From Datura wrightii (lineage: Eukaryota; Streptophyta; Magnoliopsida; Solanales; Solanaceae), in the NCBI GenBank assembly GCA_035772735.1, contig JASDFA010000006.1, forward strand, positions 70,448,001 to 70,512,000: a stretch of DNA of 64,000 nucleotides. Reading direction: 5' to 3'. Below are positions 57,421-64,000 of this stretch, one piece after another. Under the pieces are notes generated by a model that saw only the letters and a list, made by a program, of their open reading frames with translations, was not told the origin of the DNA and made no database searches. The position numbers and the translations under genes were made by a program. Position 1 is the stretch's first letter. Each line of letters begins with the position of its first letter.

Positions 57421-59486
57421 CGTACCTATATTTCAGCGGGGCGACAAGATTCTAAGTAACCGCTAGATGCTGTGGTAGGAGAATTTATCAAGGATGTGCT
57501 GGAAACTGTTGGCCGTCGAACCTCTGCAGATTTAGTAAGAATTAGAATGCTTAACCTTGATGTGATTTTGGATATGTGTTGGCTAGCACCATGTTATGTT
57601 GATGTTGAGTGCTGGACAAAGACTGTCTGATTCCACTTCCCAGGAGAGATAGTATGGGGAAGAAGGAGGACTATAGCTATGACAAAAGGTAAAGTTCATA
57701 TCCTAACCTCAGGTAAGAAGGCTGATTGCAAAGGGTTTTCTTGTCATATTGCTAGTGTACGAGATATGCAAGCGGAATTCTCGACTCTTCAGTCTATTCC
57801 AATGGTTAGTAAGTTCCTATATGTATTTTCAGATGAGCTTCTTGGTATTCCCCGGAGTGGCTTTATTAATGTGCCACCAGATACAAAACCCATATTTATT
57901 CCTCCTTACAAAATGGCTCCTGCCGAGCTGAGGGAGTTGGAGGATTAGCTAAAAATCTTGTTAGATAAAGGTTTCCTTAGCGCTTTGCCATAGGGTGCGC
58001 CAGATTTATTGGACAAAAAAGGGAAAGAGAGAAGAAAGATGGATCACTATGAATGTGTATAGGCTATCAGCATTCGAATAAAGTAATTATTAAGGACAAG
58101 TATCCTACACTAGTAATAAATAGTTTTCTTGGATAGCTGCAAGAGCTGGAGTTCTGTTCAAGGATTGACTTAAGGTTAGGGTACCATTAGGCATGAGTTC
58201 GGGAGACTGATATTTCGAAGACGACCTTCAGAACCAGATATGGCCATTTTGAGTTTCTGGTTATGTCTTTCGAATTGACAAATGCCCTAGCAGTGTTTAT
58301 GGACCTGATGAATAGTATACTCAAGCCACTATTAGATATGTTCGTGATTATGTCCATTGATGACATTCTGGTCTATTCACGTTCAGAAGTTGAACACAAA
58401 GACCATTTTGTAGACAGTACTCTAGATTCTCAGAGATCGATAGTTATATGCAAAGATTTCTAAATTTGAGTCCTGGTTAAAATCTGTAGCTTTCTTGGGC
58501 CATATTGAGCAAATGCATGCACTCAAGTTGGCATGTAGAAAATAAAGGCTGTAAATACTTATCCCAGACCTACAACTCTAACAGAAGTTCGTAGTTTTTT
58601 GGGATAGTTGGGTATTATAGAAGGTTTGTGAAAGGATTTTCTATTTTATCAGCACCACTGACGAAGCTGACCTAGAAAGCAGCTAAATTCCAATGGACTG
58701 GGGCTTGTGAATAGAATTTCTAGGAATGTAAAGACAGATTGACACCTGCATTAGTAGTAGCCTTGCTAGAGGGTTTAGAGGACAACACTGTATATTGTGA
58801 CACTTCAGGCATTAAGTTAGGATGTGTTCTGATGCAGCACAACGAGGTGATTGCCTATACTCTGAGACAACTAAGGAAGCACGAGAAGAACTACCCTACC
58901 TAAGATTTAGAATTAGCTGCAGTTGTTCATACTCTGAAGATTTGGAGGTCTTACTTATATAGTACCCATATAGACATCTTTATCAATAACAAAAGCCTCT
59001 AGTATATTTACAAACAGAAAGAGTTGAACTTGCAACAATGTCATTGACTTTAGTTGTTGGGAGACTATGATGTAGATGTATTGTATCAGCTAGAGAAGGC
59101 TAATGTTGTAGTCGATTCCCTTAGTTACAGATTTACGGGAAACCTATCATACTTGAGGCTAGAAAAGAGAGAACGGGCACGGGAGCTTCACCAGTTGGCC
59201 AGTTTAGGAGTCCGGTTTATGGACTTAGATGATAGAGGGGTTGTAACCCAGAATGCAGAAGTATCATCTATAGTGGTGAAAGTGAAAGAGCGTTAGTACA
59301 AAGATCCTAGCTAAAATAGCTCTAAGGTAAGGCTCAATCGGAAGAGTCTTTGGCCTTTGAGATAGCAGGGGCAAAGTCTTGAGACCCAGAGGTCAGCTCT
59401 GCATTCCAAATGTGGTAGGGCTTCGTTGGTAGATTGTGGCAAAGGTACAGTATGTCCATTATTCTCTCCATCATTGATTTTTGCAG
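57421..59486 (+). pseudogene. pol: Element A pol remnant (RT, RNase H, integrase start), cut by J
   Basis: The protease active-site segment is missing: the sequence goes from the GRQDSK region to DLVRIRMLNLDVILDM. 57679-57948 carries HIASVRDMQAEFSTL, LPGT-like PPDTKPIFIPPYKMAPAEL and a stop. RT: 58263-58463 with FELTNALAVFMDLMNSIL and the catalytic MSIDDILVYS (about 58342-58372; Phe replaced by Ser). RNase H and linker: about 58740-59296 with DTSGIKLGCVLM-like residues, YQLEKANVVVDSL. The integrase start (VPNVVGL, QYVHYSLHH) is reached at about 59400-59475 and is then cut by the LTR of J. Numerous stops and small indels throughout; the most decayed pol here. Confidence 0.82.
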
Positions 59487-60801
59487 TGATTCAATTTAAA
59501 CAGGTAAAGCAAAGAAATTGAACAAAAAGCATGATGCTGGAAGAAGAGGACCTGCATTTTCCAGGATGACACCTATGAAACACAGGCTAAACGCAGGAGA
59601 ACACTGCTTTGAAGTTGAAGGAATACCTGCGGAACGCAGGTCAGCACCTGTGAAAGGCAGGTGCAAACATAGAACCATGACTGGACTTTCTGGTCTAGAG
59701 CTGCGAAGTGAGCGGCGCCTCGCGGATTAGCATCTATGAAACACAAGTGTCGTGCAAGTGAGGCCATTATTGAAGGGGTAAAATCATCCAACATAAGAAA
59801 AGAGGAGCATCTTTACCCTATTTTTGTACACCTTTTGTATATAATAGGAGATTCCATTCCATTCCATTCTATTGTGTAGTTAATTTTGAATTAAATTTTA
59901 GAGAGAGAAAAGGATAGAAAGAAGTGAGAGCTTTCCTTCATCTTCTTCATCTTTCCAAGGTAAAACCTCTATTGAAGAACAAAATTGAACTTGAAGTTTC
60001 TTCTTAATGATGAATCATATTGACTCTTTTATTGGTTTAATCTCTTGTTCTTCATTTATGAGTAGCTAAACATCTTTCTAGGGGTGTGTGCATGATAGGG
60101 GCTAAATGGATTGGGTGTTGCTAGTTTAATCTTAGAATTACTTATTTACCATAAATCCATTTTTCCCCTAAATTATAATTGAAATATCTATAATTGAAGT
60201 ATGGATTGTGTTTACTTATTCTATTTTTTCTTAAAAAGGAGAAATAGGATATGGGTGAGAAAATAATGGTGAATATTTGAGTTTTGATTGTGTGGGACTG
60301 GGCTAGAGATACCTCAAACCCACTTTCATGCACCCATTAAAGAAATGAGGCTAGAGATAGATCAATTCTTACCCAAGTTGTAGTGGTTGAAGTGTATGAA
60401 ACCTTGGGGTTTGAGAAAATCCGAGTCAAAAGGCACCCAAGTGGTTGAGAAACATCGGGTGCCGCCTTGTCCATGACTATTTGTGTTTCTAAATAATGCT
60501 TTGATTTTTTAGTTAACCCCAATCCTATCAATGCCCCATCAATAGCACACCCTTAGTATTCGCTGATATTGTTACTTCAAAGTTGATTGCCATGTTTTAT
60601 TATTGAGTTTGAATTCATAATGTGATCTTGCAAACCCCCAATATTTACTTTCCTAATTTAATATAATAATGCTATTTTACTCAATTTGATAGATGACTTT
60701 TGTTGCTATCGATCTTCATTCCCTGTGGATTCGACCCTGACTCATAAGTTGGGGAAATTATATTGCAACGATCGTGTAGAGAGGAGTGGATTTGGACGTC
60801 A
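59487..60801 (+). repeat. Element J 5' LTR
   Basis: About 1315 bp, TGATTCAATTT to GGACGTCA. The start is placed by comparison with the reversed end of I (TGATCTTGAGC), so it may be off by a few bases. The U3 part (59545-59740) contains several hairpin-prone units such as CCTGCGGAACGCAGG and CACCTGTGAAAGGCAGGTGC (59645-59664). The TTCGACCCTGACTC and CAACGATCGTG blocks near the end are typical of this lineage. Confidence 0.82.
59839..59848 (+). promoter_or_regulatory. Candidate TATA box of element J 5' LTR
   Basis: Reads TATATAATAG within TTTTGTATATAATAGG, about 100 bp downstream of the hairpin-motif array. The position matches that in the D, I and K LTRs. Confidence 0.55.
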
Positions 60802-60808
60802 TTAATTT

Positions 60809-60826
60809 TGGTGCCGTTGCCGGGGA
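60809..60826 (+). other. Element J primer binding site for tRNA-Asp
   Basis: TGGTGCCGTTGCCGGGGA differs at one base from the complement of the 3' end of plant tRNA-Asp (TGGCGCCGTTGCCGGGG). Seven bases separate it from the LTR end. This primer is typical of Athila and Tat elements. Confidence 0.9.
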
Positions 60827-60931
60827 ATGAAATTTGATAACCTTTAGTTGTTTGTTGATTTGAATTATTTAAGCATCTTGTGCACATTTACATTGGTTAT
60901 TGTTTTTCACTACTTGTTTAGGTTGGATCTA

Positions 60932-62020
60932 ATGAGCCACGACTCAAAAGTAGATTCTGTGGATGGACACATGGACCAAGATGAGGATGAGCCCATGTTG
61001 CCTGATGTAGCAGGTGCCATTCGCCTACCACCAACGGTTGGAAATGCGGTGTTTCATATGACCAGCACTATGTTGCACTTGCTACAAATGAAAGGACTCA
61101 TTAGAAGGCAACCAAGCGAGGACACTAACAGACACCTTCACTACTTCCTTGGAATTTTTCATCCCTTTAATATCACCAATATTAGCGAAGAGTCAATTCG
61201 ACTAAGGCTTTTCCCTTTCTCCTTGACTAGAGAAGCCACTGTTTGGTTAGAGGAGCTAACCCCGGGGTGTACTACTTCTTGTAAAGAGTTGATGGAGGCT
61301 TTCTTTAATATATTCTTTCTCCATAAAGCATGTTGCAGTTGAGGGATGACATTTCCAACTTTAGACAACTCCCAGGTGAACCTTTGCATGAGGCTTGGCT
61401 TCGATTCAAAAAGAAAGTCGCAATATGTCCAAACCATGGGTTATCGGATGGAGTTCTTCTTCAGAGCTTCTAATCACTCACTTGACTCAATCAATAATTC
61501 CGTGGCCAATAATTTTGTGGGTGGTTCCTTAATGGACCAAACATATGGGTTGGCCAAAGCTCTCTTAGACCAGATGACCAAGACAAATCGAGCATGACAC
61601 ACTAGGGACACCGAGGTGTAATCAAGTTGTGCTAGTTACATCCTTGTGACTGTGGAGATGAGAAAATAAGATGAAGAAAGGGATTAGATCTTGGCCAAAA
61701 TGATGAGCCATCTTGAGTTAATGACAAGGCATGTAATGGGAGTCGGTGCCAGGATTGTAAATGCAGTTGCAACCCCAGGCCACATGAAATATAATGGGGA
61801 GGCTTCACCTCCAAAGTATGAAGAAGAGTGTCAATATATGGATGGACAAGGGGGGAGGGGTTCTCGTTTGAGATATCAAGGTGCCAACAAAAGCCCTTGG
61901 CATCCTCGTGACAAGAATAAAGGTTAGAGAAATCGAGATAGTCAAGGGAGGAATGATAGGAGTGAGAGATGGGAAAACCGTGAAGGAGAACATTACCATA
62001 TAAGTTCAAACCCATAGGTT
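60932..62020 (+). pseudogene. gag: Element J gag (Athila/Tat type), frameshifted
   Basis: The ATG at 60932 starts MSHDSKVDSVDGHMDQDEDE, open to 61342. The capsid region shows EDTNRHLHYFLGIF, RLRLFPFSLTREATVWLEEL and CKELMEAFFNIFF. At about 61330 the frame shifts; the next frame reads LRDDISNFRQLPGEPLHEAW, FKKKVAICPNHGLSDGVLL. Stops follow in the FYNG-like region. 61691-61927 gives the C-terminal part, MAKMMSHLELMTRHVMGVG and VNAVATPGHMKYNGEASPP. Pieces and order match plant non-chromovirus gag, which lacks the chromovirus spacing. It ends where L is inserted. Confidence 0.85.
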
Positions 62021-62036
62021 CCCCTTCCTAAGGTTG

Positions 62037-62398
62037 TGTAATACCCTGAAATATCTAAGATCATACCCGAGGGTTAAAATAGAAAAAATAGGAATTTCTG
62101 CACTAGATCATAGGATGATTAATCCAGTGACCCGTGAGGTACACTATGAGCCGTTAGGTGACTGGTGGAGTGAAGGGAGAGTTTGGTTGGATTTTTGTGT
62201 CTGAGTGTTGACCACGGGTGAAGCCACGATTCATGGTTAGGGCCATGACTCGTTAGGTTGGATGTGGTCAGGAGTTTTACTTGGATGTTGAAAGGTTTGG
62301 CAGTATTCATCACGACTCGTCACCATGAGTAGTGGTGTCCCTTGTGGTGACCATTTGAGGTATCTTTTCTAGTGTTGGCGATGAAAGCAGGTGTTCAG
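62037..62398 (+). repeat. LTR fragment L (same family as element E), inserted in J gag
   Basis: Starts TGTAATACCC and aligns with E's 3' LTR start (14992) for its first 280 bp, then goes about 80 bp further. It carries CACGACTCGTCACC and ATGACTCGTTAGG motifs of the same U3 type. It is interrupted at 62398 by K. It may be the 5' LTR of an element lying mostly outside the window. The left flank is GGTTG. Confidence 0.83.
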
Positions 62399-63811
62399 TG
62401 TTTTGGTTGGGTATAAAACTACACGCAAGTGCACGTGGTCGAACAAGTAGTAAAGTGGCTTAAGTAAGCCAAGTATCGATCCCACAGGGACTGGGATGAA
62501 GTGCAATCTGTTCAAGTGTACTATATTTCAATTCTAAAAATGCAGACAACAGTGTAACCAAGAAGTTGATATTTTGATTTCTAATAATTACGCTAAGTCT
62601 AAAACAATTATCTAATGTGAGTCTGAACTATGAATGTGAGCATACTGAGGTTAATTGAACATGTAAGGAAATAAATTATCGATATAAATTGGTTAACTTT
62701 TCCTCCGGTTGCTAGTCAAGAACTAATGCCAATGGATTAAAACTCTCATATTTAACCCAACTTAAGAATCATGAACCGCCCACCTACATTTATGTGATTA
62801 AACGAAATTCATGTTCTAGCCATACAAAACCGGTTCCTTAAATTGACTAATACGACTTTCAGGTATATTTCTATCCTGAAGGTAAATCAATTCTCAATTT
62901 TCCGAAACTAAGAAAAGATCATATCCTATTGATTCACAACTTTCCAATTTCTTGCTCTCTCGAGTGAAATCGGACTTTTTAGATGTACATTAATATAGGC
63001 CACACATTAATGCAGTAAGAACAAGAATCAATAGAACAACCATGGAAGAAAAGATGAAAAACCAAAGGATCAATAATCACATTTCATTACAATTGTTCTT
63101 AACCTCAGCAAGAAGAAGAATTAGCCACTCATTTGTGGATTAAACATCGTTAAATGAGTGTTAACCATACAAGCAGTTGAATTAAAGAAGAAGGAGATAG
63201 AGAAAAACCCTGAGATTTTCGTCCCCTCAACTGCCTGTAACCCACGTTCTTGCTCCACCAAGTCAGAATATTGAAAAATGAACCTAAGTGTTCTATTTAT
63301 ACTAGTGGGCATTTTTCCCGGAATAACAAGCAACGTGTCATGGAGTGCATCGCGGAGCACTGCCTCCGTGACATGCCACCGACGCGGACCCTCACTGGAA
63401 ACTGGGGGTCCAGGGAATAAGGCCCAACGTGGCACGGCGTGCAACGCGGAGCCAGGCCACCGTGCCATGGACCCATCGCGAACCCTCACTAGAAATCGGC
63501 TGAAAATTCCCTCTCCAGGCAGAAGGCCTCCGCGATGGCAGCATGACACGGCTCCATCGCGGAGCCCCTTTATTTTGTGCTATCCAATGCCTTGTCCCTT
63601 GCTCACATCCGAGTCCAACCCCGATATCTTCCAACATGCATTTTAGCTTTCCGAAATTACATTTTTCCTGCAAAACATTGCTAATCATGTTGGTTAGTCT
63701 AAATTCACATTTTATTACCAATTACATGAGAATGTATAAACATTGATAGATAAACAAGGCTAAAATGACACCTTTGAGTATCACTTGGGCATATAAATTT
63801 GCCCAAGATCA
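62399..63811 (-). repeat. Element K 3' LTR (Athila/Tat-like)
   Basis: 1413 bp, TGTTTTGGTTGGG to CAAGATCA. Aligns with solo LTR I from end to end, including three CATCGCGGAGC-type units (63335-63358, 63429-63452, 63542-63564) and the TATAAATAG box on the minus strand (about 63293-63301). Unlike I and D it is followed by internal sequence, so it is the left, 3' LTR of a minus-strand element. Left flank TTCAG. Confidence 0.88.
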
Positions 63812-64000
63812 CTTACCCCACACTTAAATCCTTGTTCGTCCTCGAAGAACAATCTTACACCTTATGCAATTTACATCCCACCCTCGCTACTTTGGTTCGA
63901 CAATTGAGGTTACGGTCATACCGATTATTCATTACAGCAAATCATCAAGAAAACATGCATGGTCCTATCAATGCAATGACCTTCAATACATCAAGACCTC
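63812..64000 (-). mobile_element. Element K internal region: polypurine tract and 3' UTR, runs off the window
   Basis: The minus strand next to the LTR reads TTTAAGTGTGGGGTAAG (63812-63828), the purine tract typical of Athila/Tat elements, then GTTCTTCGAGGACGAACAAG. No coding signal in the remaining 150 bp. Pol and gag of K should follow beyond 64000. Confidence 0.8.

Larger units (their letters stand above)
34193..59486 (+). mobile_element. Element A: Ty3/gypsy chromovirus, outermost element of the right nest, heavily decayed
   Basis: Parts: 5' LTR 34193-36908 (last base at 56716), element B inserted (36909-56710), primer site 56721-56732, leader, shrunken gag (56930-57420), pol (57421-59486). 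It is cut by element J before the integrase core. Its LTR and protein resemble element C more than F, G or B: the LTR starts TGTTACACCC, and pol has the MCWLAPCYVDVECWTK segment matching C's MDWLVLCYANAECWTK. Its 3' LTR is not in the window. Large deletions in gag and protease make it non-autonomous. Confidence 0.85.
59487..62036 (+). mobile_element. Element J: Athila/Tat-like Ty3/gypsy element, 5' LTR and gag only
   Basis: 5' LTR 59487-60801, primer site for tRNA-Asp at 60809-60826, gag from 60932 with frameshifts, then cut by L at 62037. It inserted into the integrase of A; the left flank is TGCAG. Pol would lie beyond K, outside the window. The tRNA-Asp primer and the gag type place it outside the chromoviruses. 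Its LTR end is the reverse of the plus-strand starts of D, I and K, so all four belong to one broad lineage. Confidence 0.85.

Noticed and set aside
1..64000. A host gene or a novel non-transposon system
   Set aside because: Apart from the 3.5-kb island, nearly all the sequence can be assigned to named retrotransposon parts; no host coding structure was supportable.

Overview
This 64 kb window is plant heterochromatin-like DNA made almost entirely of nested LTR retrotransposons. I found no host protein gene, rRNA or tRNA gene. The polyproteins are Ty3/gypsy chromoviruses of the Tekay/Del type: gag with a CCHC knuckle, protease, RT, RNase H, integrase and a C-terminal chromodomain. They have long LTRs (2.2-2.7 kb) and an initiator-tRNA-Met primer site. 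A second lineage of Athila/Tat type has a tRNA-Asp primer site and 1.3-1.5 kb LTRs. The families look most like those of Solanaceae; that assignment is from memory and moderate in confidence. Letters A-N below are my own names.

Left nest (1-27.7 kb). Element E (+) has the end of its 5' LTR at 1-438, gag starting at 651, pol to about 14.7 kb and the start of its 3' LTR at 14992-15273. Element F (-; 677-10249, two LTRs of 2266 and 2267 bp) sits 26 bp into E's gag. Element G (-; from 15274) sits in E's 3' LTR. G's right LTR holds two solo LTRs, H (22909-25133) and I (25966-27377). It is then cut off at about 27735, where it runs into two LTR fragments, M and N (to 30647).

Middle (30648-34192). 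About 3.5 kb belongs to none of these elements. It is AT-rich, holds a (TA)17 microsatellite and has no recognisable gene.

Right nest (34.2-64 kb). Element A (+) starts at 34193. Element B (-; 36909-56710) inserted 1 bp before the end of A's 5' LTR. C (-; 39278-50595) sits in B, and solo LTR D (40058-41550) sits in C. A's leader and pol resume at 56711 and are cut at 59486 by J (+, Athila-like). J's gag is cut at 62037 by L (an E-type LTR), and L is cut at 62399 by K (-, Athila-like), which runs off the window. Target-site duplications prove the C, D and I insertions exactly and support F, B and H with one mismatch each.

Every polyprotein is broken by stops, frameshifts or deletions. C is the best preserved, but its integrase has lost two of three catalytic acidic residues. 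B has lost most of its integrase. The most notable shared signals are a roughly 100-nt leader conserved between families with unrelated LTRs, and GC-rich hairpin-motif arrays just upstream of the TATA box in the LTR families where both could be read.
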